Of a stretch of 25,259 nt of DNA, positions 6,061 through 14,072 are shown in pieces (positions within the stretch are counted from its first letter, which is position 1; each line of letters begins with the position of its first letter). A program made the translations under genes and the position numbers. The stretch covers positions 1-25,259 of the forward strand of contig JAYWBR010000474.1 of the NCBI GenBank assembly GCA_043781315.1, in the 5' to 3' direction. Source of the DNA: CAIQOK01 sp043781315. Its GTDB lineage: Bacteria; Verrucomicrobiota; Verrucomicrobiia; Limisphaerales; CAIQOK01. Under the pieces are notes generated by a model. That model saw nothing but the letters and a program-made list of their open reading frames with translations. It ran no database searches and was not told where the DNA came from.

Positions 6061-8324
6061 ATCCAACAGCCGCCTCAGACGCAAAAAAATCCGCCGGCAA
6101 GAAAGCCTCCCCGGCGTATGTCGTCCTGACCGGCAATCCGAATTGCGGCAAGACTACCTTGTTCAATGCGCTCACCGGCTTGAGCGCGAAGGTCGGCAAT
6201 TACGCCGGCGTCACGGTGGAACGCAAGGAAGGCAAGTTGCAGAACGCGCCCGCCGGAGCAGACATCCGCATTCTGGATCTGCCGGGAACTTACAGCCTCA
6301 GCCCCAATTCCCTCGACGAACAGGTTTCGCGCGACGTGCTGCTGCATCGCCTGCCGGAATTGCCGCCGCCGGATTTGATCGTCATTGTCGTGGATGCGTC
6401 GAATCTCCAACGCAACCTCTACTACGCCACGCAGGTCATCGAACTCGGCCATCCCACGCTCATCGCGCTCAATATGGTGGATGTGGCGGCCGGCAACGGC
6501 CACACGATTGACGCCGACAAACTCGCCGCGTCGCTCGGCGTGCCGGTGCTGCCCATCGTGGCGAGCAACGGCCAGGGCGTGCCGGAATTGCGCGGGAAGA
6601 TCACCGCGTTTGTCCAAGTGCGGCCCGAGGTGAAGCCGCGTTTGTTCTGCCAGTTGCCCGGCCTGTTCCGCATCGAGGCGACGGGCCTGACGGACTTGCT
6701 CGCGAAGACTTACACCGAACGCACCTTGCAGGCGACAGCGGAAGCGCTGCTGCTATTGAGTAATGAAAAGGCGCTGGCATCGAGCACGACGCATTACCCG
6801 CAGAAAATCCAGGACGCCGTAAATGCCGCGCGCAAGCGCCTCGAAGCGCAGGGCGTGGACTGGCGGGGCGCGCCGATTGAATGGCGGTACGCGCGCGTTG
6901 CGGAAATCCAGCAAGCCGTCACCACGGAAGTCGCGCAGGACGGCGAGCCGTTGAGCGACCGGCTGGATCGGGTCATCACGCACAAGGTCTGGGGCACGCT
7001 CATTTTCCTGGCGGTCATGGCGCTGATTTTTCAGAGCATTTTTAGTTTTGCCAAACTGCCGATGGAAGCCTTGCAGACTGGAGTGAGCTGGATCGGCGGC
7101 ATGGTTGGAAAAATGATTCCGCCGGGTGATTTGAATTCGCTGCTGGTGGACGGCGTGATTGCGGGCGTGGGCGCGGTCGTGGTTTTCCTGCCGCAAATTC
7201 TGCTGCTGTTCTTGTTCATCGGTTTTCTGGAAGACACGGGCTACATGTCGCGCGCGGCGTTTTTGATGGACCGGCTGATGAGCAAGGTCGGGCTGCACGG
7301 CAAGAGTTTCATTCCGATGCTGAGTTCGTTTGCCTGCGCGATTCCCGGCATCATGGCCACGCGCACCATCGAGACACCGAAGGATCGGCTCGTCACCATT
7401 CTCGTCGCGCCACTGATGAGCTGCTCGGCGCGGCTGCCGGTTTATACACTGCTGATCGCAGCGTGCATTCCCGACATCAAAATTTTTGGCGTCATCAAAC
7501 TCGCCGCGCTGACGATGCTCGCAATGTATCTGCTCGGCATCATCGTGGCGCTGGTGATGGCGTGGATTTTCAAGAAGACTTTGCTCAAGGGCGAAACGCC
7601 GATGCTCATCATGGAATTGCCGCCTTATAAAATGCCACTACTCAAGGTGGTGCTGCGGCACATGTGGGATCGTTCGCGGCTGTTCCTGCGGCGGGCGGGC
7701 ACCGTGATTTTGGGGATCAACATTTTGCTGTGGTTTCTGGCGACGTATCCCAAGAGCGCGGTGATTGAAAAGGATTTCGCGGCGAAGCGCGCGGCTCTCA
7801 CGGCAGAAGGTAGGGACGCGCTGCCGCGCGTCCAGGACGACCGGCAGGTCGTCCCTACCAAATTGGCCGCGCTTGGCCGGGAAGAAGCCGGCGAAAAACT
7901 CCGCCACAGCTTCGCCGGCATGATGGGCCGCGCGATTGAGCCCATCATCGCGCCGCTGGGTTTTGATTGGAAGATGGGCATCGGCATTGTCGGTTCGTTT
8001 GCCGCGCGGGAAATTTTCGTCAGCACCATGTCCACGGTCTATAACGTCGGCAACGACGATTCGGCGGCGGGCACGAGCAGCCTGGCCCAGACCTTGCGTG
8101 ATCAAAAACATCCCGACGGCACGCCGGTTTACACGACGCTCGTCGCCGTGACCTTGATGGTGTTTTACGTGTTTGCCTTGCAATGCGTCAGCACCGTGGC
8201 GGTGGTGCGGCGTGAGACGAATTCCTGGAAGTGGCCCATCTTTCAATGGCTCTACATGGGCGTGCTGGCGTGGGGGTTTGCGTTTGCCACCTATCACTTG
8301 GGCAGGCTGCTGGGGTGGGGGTGA
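6057..8324 (+). CDS. feoB: Ferrous iron transporter FeoB
   Basis: The 755-aa inner-membrane Fe(II) importer has an N-terminal G-protein domain: G1 GNPNCGKTTLFNALTG near residue 26, G2 GNYAGVTVE, G3 DLPGTYSL, G4 NMVD, G5 SNGQG. A helical GDI-like region follows, then a polytopic permease from about residue 310 with the Gate signatures: FLPQILLLFLFIGFLEDTGY, MLSSFACAIPGIMATRTIE and APLMSCSARLPVYTLLI. The C-terminal half ends in further membrane helices. Codons 585-601 are supplied by a 51-bp palindromic repeat that stays in frame. No FeoC follows. It is co-transcribed with the feoA genes. Confidence 0.97.
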   Translation: MNPTAASDAKKSAGKKASPAYVVLTGNPNCGKTTLFNALTGLSAKVGNYAGVTVERKEGKLQNAPAGADIRILDLPGTYSLSPNSLDEQVSRDVLLHRLPELPPPDLIVIVVDASNLQRNLYYATQVIELGHPTLIALNMVDVAAGNGHTIDADKLAASLGVPVLPIVASNGQGVPELRGKITAFVQVRPEVKPRLFCQLPGLFRIEATGLTDLLAKTYTERTLQATAEALLLLSNEKALASSTTHYPQKIQDAVNAARKRLEAQGVDWRGAPIEWRYARVAEIQQAVTTEVAQDGEPLSDRLDRVITHKVWGTLIFLAVMALIFQSIFSFAKLPMEALQTGVSWIGGMVGKMIPPGDLNSLLVDGVIAGVGAVVVFLPQILLLFLFIGFLEDTGYMSRAAFLMDRLMSKVGLHGKSFIPMLSSFACAIPGIMATRTIETPKDRLVTILVAPLMSCSARLPVYTLLIAACIPDIKIFGVIKLAALTMLAMYLLGIIVALVMAWIFKKTLLKGETPMLIMELPPYKMPLLKVVLRHMWDRSRLFLRRAGTVILGINILLWFLATYPKSAVIEKDFAAKRAALTAEGRDALPRVQDDRQVVPTKLAALGREEAGEKLRHSFAGMMGRAIEPIIAPLGFDWKMGIGIVGSFAAREIFVSTMSTVYNVGNDDSAAGTSSLAQTLRDQKHPDGTPVYTTLVAVTLMVFYVFALQCVSTVAVVRRETNSWKWPIFQWLYMGVLAWGFAFATYHLGRLLGWG
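7809..7859. repeat. In-frame palindromic repeat inside feoB (family GGTAGGGACG)
   Basis: GGTAGGGACG (7809-7818) is mirrored by CGTCCCTACC (7850-7859). Inside are two smaller hairpins: GGACGCG/CGCGTCC, and GGACGACC/GGTCGTCC with a GGCA loop. The element is exactly 51 bases and adds G585 to T601 (GRDALPRVQDDRQVVPT) to FeoB without breaking the frame. The same outer arms bound the element in lpxB at 24008-24086. Confidence 0.8.
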
Positions 8325-8330
8325 TGAAGA

Positions 8331-8406
8331 AATTCCAAATTCCAAGTTCCAAGTTCCGAATATCGAACGGGTAATTGGAGTTTGGAACTTGAAGTTTGGA
8401 ACTTTT
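8331..8406. repeat. Inverted repeat of TTCCAA/TTGGAA motifs after feoB
   Basis: The left arm AATTCCAAATTCCAAGTTCC continues to 8357 and pairs imperfectly with GGAGTTTGGAACTTGAAG onward (8378-8406), around a 20-base loop. Arms are themselves built of repeated TTCCAAG units. The right arm ends in five T residues, so it could serve as the feo operon terminator. Its sequence differs from the other palindrome families here. Confidence 0.65.
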
Positions 8407-8467
8407 TCAGCCGGCCGCAGAATTTTTTATACAAATTCCCCCCTGCTGGTGTCTATCCATTGAAAAC

Positions 8468-9001
8468 GTGAGCGACTGGCTGGAAACATTGTACGAAACG
8501 AAAGCGGCGGAGTTGATCCTCTATGGCCGCGCGCTTGGGCTTGGCCACGCGGAAGCCGAGGATGTGTTGCAGGAGTCCTTTATTGCGCTGCTGGACAAGC
8601 CGGAGCGGCCCGACCAGCCGGAGCATTACCTGGTGCGCAGCTTCCGCAACCGCGCGCTGAATTACCGGCGGTCGCTCTGGCGGCGGTTCACGCGCGAACT
8701 GGAATCGCACCGCTGGTTTGACAAAAGTTCCGATGAAAGCCCGACCGAGTGTGCGGCGATGAACTGTCTGGCCGGACTTCCGCTCGAACAGCGCGAAGTC
8801 ATCGTCTTGAAGATCTGGCATCAATACACCTTCGAGGAGATCGGCGGACTGCTGGACATTTCGCCGAACACGGCGGCGGGCCGTTATCGGTATGGTTTGC
8901 AAAAGTTAAAAGCCTGTGTGGAAGGAAAAAATTATGAACGAGATGAACTTGGAGAAGGAATTGCATTCGTGGCAACCACGCCGGCCGGCGGCGAAAATTA
9001 A
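8468..9001 (+). CDS. ECF-type RNA polymerase sigma factor
   Basis: The 177-aa protein uses GTG at 8468. Region 2 is visible as GLGHAEAEDVLQESFIALLDKP ... YLVRSFRNRALNYRRSLWRR, and region 4 as LPLEQREVIVLKIWHQYTFEEIGGLLDISPNTAAGRYRYGLQKLK, the helix-turn-helix that reads the -35 element. Lack of regions 1 and 3 makes it an ECF (group 4) sigma. The open frame extends upstream to 8396 through the palindrome, but nothing conserved lies there. Its last 22 codons overlap the next gene in another frame, so the two are tightly coupled. Confidence 0.9.
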   Translation: MSDWLETLYETKAAELILYGRALGLGHAEAEDVLQESFIALLDKPERPDQPEHYLVRSFRNRALNYRRSLWRRFTRELESHRWFDKSSDESPTECAAMNCLAGLPLEQREVIVLKIWHQYTFEEIGGLLDISPNTAAGRYRYGLQKLKACVEGKNYERDELGEGIAFVATTPAGGEN

Positions 9002-9287
9002 GGCGCGGCTGTTCCCGGAACGCGGGTGCCGGCAGGAGTTTGTCCGGGTGCTGCGGTGGTTCGCCCCCACCGCCGCCTGCGGCTTGATCGCCCTGGCGGC
9101 GCTCGGCCCGAACAATCTGTGGCCCAGCCTCAAACCCGGTCAGCGGCCCGTCTCCAGCTTCACCGGCCAGGCCATTTCCGCCTTGGACGGGGTGACGATC
9201 AATCGTTCGCCCGACTTTTTTGAATGGACAAACCGCAGTGGTTCCGCTCTTAATGTGCGCTCTTTTTTGCCGGGCACGACCAATTAA
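8934..9287 (+). CDS. Small single-pass membrane protein, probable anti-sigma factor
   Basis: The 117-aa protein begins at ATG 8934, preceded by a clear GGAAGGAAA ribosome binding site, and overlaps the sigma gene by 68 bases. The N-terminal part (NLEKELHSWQPRRPAAKIKARLFP) is charged and cytoplasmic. A membrane segment follows at about residues 42-58 (WFAPTAACGLIALAALG), then a short outside domain. This topology directly after an ECF sigma gene is typical of its membrane-bound inhibitor. No zinc-binding ZAS motif is present, so the anti-sigma role is inferred from position. Confidence 0.75.
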   Translation: MNEMNLEKELHSWQPRRPAAKIKARLFPERGCRQEFVRVLRWFAPTAACGLIALAALGPNNLWPSLKPGQRPVSSFTGQAISALDGVTINRSPDFFEWTNRSGSALNVRSFLPGTTN

Positions 9288-9300
9288 TCAGGATTACGAA

Positions 9301-12300
9301 ATGGATAAAGAAAACGTCAGCAGCAAACCGAACCTCAAAACCGCCACCGCTGCGAAAACACCTGCACCCGAACCGGTGCAAGTGGCCGCGCTATTCCGCC
9401 CGGTTGACTGGTTGGTGATGTTGTTCACCTTCGCCGTCATCTGGGGCATCTACCTGTTCACGCTCGCGCCGAACGTGACGCTGGAGGATTCCGGCGAGCT
9501 TTGCACGGGCTCGTTTTACGCGGGCATCCCGCATCCGCCGGGCTATCCGTTCTGGGCGATTTACTCCTGGATTTGGACCAAGATCGTTCCGTTCGGCAAC
9601 GTCGCCTGGCGCGTGGAAGTCGGTGAATCGTTCGCCAGCGCGATGGCATGCGGCCTGGTGGCCATGATGGTTTCGCGCGGCAGCAGCATGTTGATCGAGG
9701 GCATCGAGGAACTCAAAGGCATCGCCGGCAAATGGGAAAACGCGATCTGCGGCGTGTCCGGCGTGACGGCGGGTTTGCTGCTCGGTTTCGGCGGCGTGAT
9801 GTGGAGCGAGTCGGTGGCGATCAACCGCATCTCGCTGTTCGGTGTGCCGTGGGTGACGCTGGTGCTGGTGTGTCTGATGCGCTGGATTTATGCGCCGCAC
9901 CAACGACGGTACCTTTACATCGCGATGTTTTTCTTTGGCATCTGCGCGACGATTCACCAGACCTTGCTGGTCATGGCAATGGGCATTGAATTGACGGTGG
10001 CTTTGGCGCTGCCGCGTCTGGGCCGCGATTTGTTCCTCGGCAACAGCATCGTGTTCATCCTCGCCTTGATCGGCAAAAGCACGCACGCCATCACCATGCT
10101 GGACACTTCGCCCGTGATGTTGAACATCTTCATGGCGGTCGGGATGCTGTCCATCGCCGCGTGCATCTGGCTCACCATCCAGACCGCGAGCCTGCTCACC
10201 GAATGGAAAAGCGTTTTGTTCATGGGCTTCCTGTGGCTGGCGGGCGCGTCGTTTTATTTTTATGAACCCATCGCGGGCATGACGAATCCGCCGATGCAAT
10301 GGGGCTATCCCCGGACGGTGGAAGGATTTTTTCACGCCCTCACCCGGGGCCAGTATGAGAAGGCCTTCCCGTCGGACGTGCTGCACGATCCGCTGCGGTT
10401 TGTCGGTCAATTTTGGTATCTGATTCAAGGCGTCGCCGAGGAATACAGTTGGGCGTTCATGTTTGTGGCGCTGCTGCCGTTCCTGTTCTTGTTCAAGATG
10501 CAGAAGCGGGAGCGCGCCTGGATCATCGGGCTGGCGGCGGTGTACGGCTGCATCGGCGTGCTGCTCACTGTCATCATGAATCCGTCGCCGGATCGTCAGT
10601 CAGCCGAGCTGCTCAAAGTGTTCTTCACCTCGTCCCGCGCCGTCATCGCCATCCTGATCGGCAGTGGCCTGGCGTTGGTGATGGCCTACATGGCGACGCA
10701 TTATCAAAAATTCCGCGTGTGGGGTCTGCTCGGCGGTGGCATTGCGATTTGTCTCGCGTTCTACACCCTGATGGACGCCACGGGCCGGCATTACCTCGGC
10801 TATGAAGGAAAAGTTTCCCTGGCCGAACTTCCACGCTGGATCGGCGAGGCGTTCCGCAACATCGAAGGCGGCCTGCCGATTTTCGGAAACCTCGTGCTGG
10901 TCGCCGTCGCCGTGGTGTTCTTCCTCGCGCTGGTGATTTACCGCAAGCGCGCGCCGCTGGCGATCACGCTGGCGCTCTTCGCCATCACGCCGATGTATTC
11001 CGCGCTCTGCCACTACGGCACCAGCGAGCAGCGCAACCACTGGTTCGGCTACTGGTTCGGCCACGACATGTTCACCCCGCCGTTCAACGGCAAGGACGGC
11101 AAGCCGATCTATCCCGAGATGGCCAAGGACACGATCCTCTACGGCGGCACCGACCCCGGGCGCTTCTGCCCGACCTACATGATCTTTTGCGAAAGCTTCA
11201 TCCCGCACAACTGCCAGCCCGAGCAGGATCAAAAGTTTGACCGCCGCGATGTCTATCTCATCACCCAAAACGCGCTGGCCGATGGCACGTATCTGAACTA
11301 CCTCCGCGCGCAGTACTACCGCAGCCAGCAGGTGGACCCGCCGTTTTTCAGCGAACTCGCGCGCTTCGTTCTCAAAGACAAGGATTACGAAACCAACCTG
11401 CTCGCCAAGATTGTCACGCCGCTCGACACCTATTTCACCGCGCGCGGTGCCCGCATCGAGAAACGCTGGCGCACCGAGTCTTCCTTGTTCGGGAAGGATG
11501 ATTTCACGAACCTCGCCGGCTTGGTGGCTAAACTCAAACCCGGCGGCAATCAGGATGCCCTGGGCAAATGGCTGTACGAAAACGTCAGCAAGGAAACCCA
11601 GACGCTCATCACCAGCGGCGGCGACGAAGGCCGTTTGCGCAAGGCGCTCGCGGCGGATTTGAACCCACTGCTCGAACGCGAACTGGAACTCAAGCAACAG
11701 CTCAAGGCGAAACAGGCTGAGAAGTACGACGCCGACCAGCAGCTTTCCGACGGCAGCACTTCGGAACGCCTCAAGCAAAAATCGGCCGACCTGGAAAAAG
11801 AAATCGCCACCTTCAAGATTGATCCGCTCTACGAGACGAATCGTTTCGCCGGCGTCGCGCTGTCCGATTACGTCAAGAGTTTCCTCGCGCAAAATCCGCA
11901 GAGCGACACGCGCATCCGCCTGAACCGCCTCTTGCTCGAAGAAGCGTATCCCAAAGAAATCGCCAAGAGCCTCGGCGGCGTTTATCCCGACCGCGAAATT
12001 TACATCGCCTCGAACGAGGATTCGCAGAAGTGCTTCCAGGAATACATCGCCGACGCCCAGGCGCGCGTGCTGCATGATCAGCAATTCCCCAACGAACAGC
12101 GCCAGGTGAAGCCCGGCGAGGACGTGAAGATTGTGGACAACCGCGTGCAGGTCTCCGGCCAGATCGCCGTCATGTCCATCAACGGCCTGCTGACCAAAGT
12201 CATCTTCGACAAAAATCCCAACAACGAATTCTACATCGAGGAAAGTTTCCCGCTCGACTGGATGTTCCCGCACCTCACCCCGTTCGGCGTGATCATGAAA

Positions 12301-13335
12301 ATCAACCGCCAGCCGCTGGCGGAAATAACGCAGGAGATTTGCGACAAGGATCATGAGTTCTGGACGCAATATGACAACCGTTTGATCGGCCAATGGATCA
12401 ACTACGACACGCCGGTCAAGGACGTGGTCGCCTTCGTCGAGAAAGTGAATTTGCGCCACGATTACAGCGGCTTCAAGGGCGACCTCAAGTTTGCCCGCGA
12501 CGACGAGGCGCAGAAGGCGTTCTCGAAACTGCGCAGTTCCATCGGCGGCATTTATTCCTGGCGGCTCGGCCTCTCGCCCTCCGGCGGCCCGGTGCCCGCA
12601 CAGTGGATCGCTAAGAGCGAGGCCCAGCGCAAGATGCTGTTGCGCGAGGCGAACTTTGCTTTCAAACAGGCCTTTGCTTATTGCCCGTACAGCCCCGAAG
12701 CCGTCTATCGCTACATCCAGTTGCTGACCGGACTCGAAGGCCGATTCGACGACGCGTTGATGATCGCCGAAACCTGTCACAAGCTCGATCCCGAGAACGG
12801 CCAGATCACCGATCTGGTGACCCGCTTGCGCTCGGCCAAGGGCCAGCCCAACGCGCTGCTCCAGATTCAAAAGGAAATCGCCGACCTCGAAGCTGGCTTG
12901 AAAGCCAAGCCGACGGATTTCTCGAACGCCTTTTTGCTCGCGTCGAAATACATGGCCGTCCAGCAGGAGGCGCGCGCGTTTGAAATTCTGGACAACATCG
13001 TGGACAGCCCCGGCGTGCCCGCCCCGGCGGTTTACAGCGTCGTGCAGGCCTACGTGCAGATGCAGAACCTGCCCAAGGTCACCGCGACGCTTTCAAAATA
13101 TGTCAAGCTCGCGCCCGACCAGCCGGACGCCTGGTATAATCTCGCCAAAACCGAGGCGGCCCTCGGAAAAAATCCCGACGCCTTGGAACATCTCCGCGTC
13201 GCGATGCAGTTGAACAAGACGTGGCTCGCCAAAAATGTCGGCTGGCAGGATCTGCGTCCCGAAGCCCAGAAGGAGCCGTCATTCGCCAACCTGCGGGCGA
13301 TGTCGAACTACCAGACCATCATGGGTCAGCCTTGA
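9301..13335 (+). CDS. DUF2723 (TMEM260-like) membrane protein with C-terminal TPRs
   Basis: The 1344-aa protein starts at MDKENVSSK; the frame is open to 9220, but that part overlaps the previous gene. After a first helix (residues 37-56) comes the DUF2723 signature LAPNVTLEDSGEL (D63, E66) and GIPHPPGYP (residues 75-83). About ten more membrane helices follow to roughly residue 570: a GT-C-like glycosyltransferase architecture. Human TMEM260, of the same family, is an O-mannosyltransferase. The second half is soluble: a long domain, a charged coiled coil near residues 787-840 (LERELELKQQLKAKQAEK...), and TPR-like repeats near the end (SPEAVYRYIQLLTGLEGRFDDAL, PDAWYNLAKTEAALGKNPDALEHL). Probably it transfers sugar onto exported proteins, which is an inference from the family. 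It may belong to the regulon of the adjacent sigma factor. Confidence 0.88.
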   Translation: MDKENVSSKPNLKTATAAKTPAPEPVQVAALFRPVDWLVMLFTFAVIWGIYLFTLAPNVTLEDSGELCTGSFYAGIPHPPGYPFWAIYSWIWTKIVPFGNVAWRVEVGESFASAMACGLVAMMVSRGSSMLIEGIEELKGIAGKWENAICGVSGVTAGLLLGFGGVMWSESVAINRISLFGVPWVTLVLVCLMRWIYAPHQRRYLYIAMFFFGICATIHQTLLVMAMGIELTVALALPRLGRDLFLGNSIVFILALIGKSTHAITMLDTSPVMLNIFMAVGMLSIAACIWLTIQTASLLTEWKSVLFMGFLWLAGASFYFYEPIAGMTNPPMQWGYPRTVEGFFHALTRGQYEKAFPSDVLHDPLRFVGQFWYLIQGVAEEYSWAFMFVALLPFLFLFKMQKRERAWIIGLAAVYGCIGVLLTVIMNPSPDRQSAELLKVFFTSSRAVIAILIGSGLALVMAYMATHYQKFRVWGLLGGGIAICLAFYTLMDATGRHYLGYEGKVSLAELPRWIGEAFRNIEGGLPIFGNLVLVAVAVVFFLALVIYRKRAPLAITLALFAITPMYSALCHYGTSEQRNHWFGYWFGHDMFTPPFNGKDGKPIYPEMAKDTILYGGTDPGRFCPTYMIFCESFIPHNCQPEQDQKFDRRDVYLITQNALADGTYLNYLRAQYYRSQQVDPPFFSELARFVLKDKDYETNLLAKIVTPLDTYFTARGARIEKRWRTESSLFGKDDFTNLAGLVAKLKPGGNQDALGKWLYENVSKETQTLITSGGDEGRLRKALAADLNPLLERELELKQQLKAKQAEKYDADQQLSDGSTSERLKQKSADLEKEIATFKIDPLYETNRFAGVALSDYVKSFLAQNPQSDTRIRLNRLLLEEAYPKEIAKSLGGVYPDREIYIASNEDSQKCFQEYIADAQARVLHDQQFPNEQRQVKPGEDVKIVDNRVQVSGQIAVMSINGLLTKVIFDKNPNNEFYIEESFPLDWMFPHLTPFGVIMKINRQPLAEITQEICDKDHEFWTQYDNRLIGQWINYDTPVKDVVAFVEKVNLRHDYSGFKGDLKFARDDEAQKAFSKLRSSIGGIYSWRLGLSPSGGPVPAQWIAKSEAQRKMLLREANFAFKQAFAYCPYSPEAVYRYIQLLTGLEGRFDDALMIAETCHKLDPENGQITDLVTRLRSAKGQPNALLQIQKEIADLEAGLKAKPTDFSNAFLLASKYMAVQQEARAFEILDNIVDSPGVPAPAVYSVVQAYVQMQNLPKVTATLSKYVKLAPDQPDAWYNLAKTEAALGKNPDALEHLRVAMQLNKTWLAKNVGWQDLRPEAQKEPSFANLRAMSNYQTIMGQP

Positions 13336-13351
13336 CCCGGTTTCATCCCGC

Positions 13352-13375
13352 CCGGCGGAGATCCTCCGCCGGTTT
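13352..13375 (+). terminator. Hairpin after the DUF2723 gene, likely terminator
   Basis: CCGGCGGA (13352-13359), loop GATCC, TCCGCCGG (13365-13372), then TTT. The stem is perfect, but the T tract is short. It resembles the hairpin at 4445-4465, so it could also be a small repeat. No CIRCE element is visible before grpE in this gap. Confidence 0.55.
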
Positions 13376-13428
13376 GCAATCGCTTGACGATTTGCCCGCC
13401 CGCGTGAATTGTAAGGGCCGGTTTACCG

Positions 13429-13995
13429 ATGAGTAACTCAGAAGACAATCAAATGGAAAATGCCCCGACCGAAGAACTTCCCGCCCAGGAAGAATCCGCA
13501 CCGCTGACCCCCGAGCAGATCGCGGAGTTGAAAACCCGCGCCGCCAAGGCCGATGAAAACTGGGACCGCTTCCTGCGCGCCACCGCCGACCTGGAGAATT
13601 TCAAGAAGCGCGCCGCCCGCGAAAAAACGGACGCGATCAAATACGCCAGCGAATCGGTCATCCAGAAATTGATTCCCGTGCTGGATAACTTCGACATGGC
13701 GCTGCTGGCCGCCCAGACCGCCGCAGGCGACTCCAACCAGTCCCTCACCGCCGGCATCACGATGATCCACCAGCAGCTCAAGAGCGCGCTCGTCGAATCC
13801 GGCCTTGAAGAAGTGGACGCCGCCGGCAAAGCTTTTGACCCGACCTGGCACGAGGCCGTTTCCGAAAAGGAAACCGCCGAAGTCCCGGACGGCCACGTCG
13901 CCCAGCAGTTGCGCAAGGGCTACAAACTGCGCGACCGCCTGCTCCGTCCCGCCACCGTCATCGTCGCCAAAGCCCCGGCCGCCAATTCAAAATGA
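13429..13995 (+). CDS. grpE: GrpE, nucleotide exchange factor of DnaK
   Basis: The 188-aa protein has an acidic disordered N-terminus, a long helix (TPEQIAELKTRAAKADENWDRFLRATADLENFKKRAAREK) forming the dimer stalk, and a C-terminal beta domain with FDPTWHEAVS and GYKLRDRLLRPATVIVAK, the typical GrpE ending. It releases ADP from DnaK in the chaperone cycle. dnaJ follows on the same strand after an AT-rich palindrome that begins in the grpE stop region. dnaK is not in the window. Confidence 0.96.
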   Translation: MSNSEDNQMENAPTEELPAQEESAPLTPEQIAELKTRAAKADENWDRFLRATADLENFKKRAAREKTDAIKYASESVIQKLIPVLDNFDMALLAAQTAAGDSNQSLTAGITMIHQQLKSALVESGLEEVDAAGKAFDPTWHEAVSEKETAEVPDGHVAQQLRKGYKLRDRLLRPATVIVAKAPAANSK

Positions 13996-14070
13996 AAAAA
14001 TCAAAATTAAAAAACCACCGCCAGCCGGGGTCGTTCCCTTTCGCATTTTTAATTTTTGATTTTTAATTTT
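13986..14070. repeat. AT-rich inverted repeat (family AT) between grpE and dnaJ
   Basis: The left arm ATTCAAAATGAAAAAATC, continuing as AAAATTAAAAA, contains the grpE stop codon. It is mirrored by GCATTTTTAATTTTTGA and TTTTTAATTTT (14044-14070), ending two bases before the dnaJ ATG. The GC-rich centre (CCACCGCCAGCCGGGG) separates the arms. It shares layout and core with 2253-2323. Because it fills the whole gap, dnaJ has no conventional ribosome binding site. Confidence 0.65.
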
Positions 14071-14072
14071 AA

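Noticed and set aside
9220..9300. N-terminal extension of the DUF2723 protein
   Set aside because: It overlaps the end of the small membrane protein gene and adds no conserved sequence. MDKENVSSK at 9301 is a better start.
10600..12870. 756-codon open frame on the minus strand
   Set aside because: It lies wholly antisense to the DUF2723 gene, whose product has clear motifs. Long antisense frames are expected in GC-rich codon-biased genes, and the translation shows no domain.
13336..13428. CIRCE (HrcA) operator before grpE
   Set aside because: No TTAGCACTC/GAGTGCTAA pair is present; only a GC-rich hairpin is seen.
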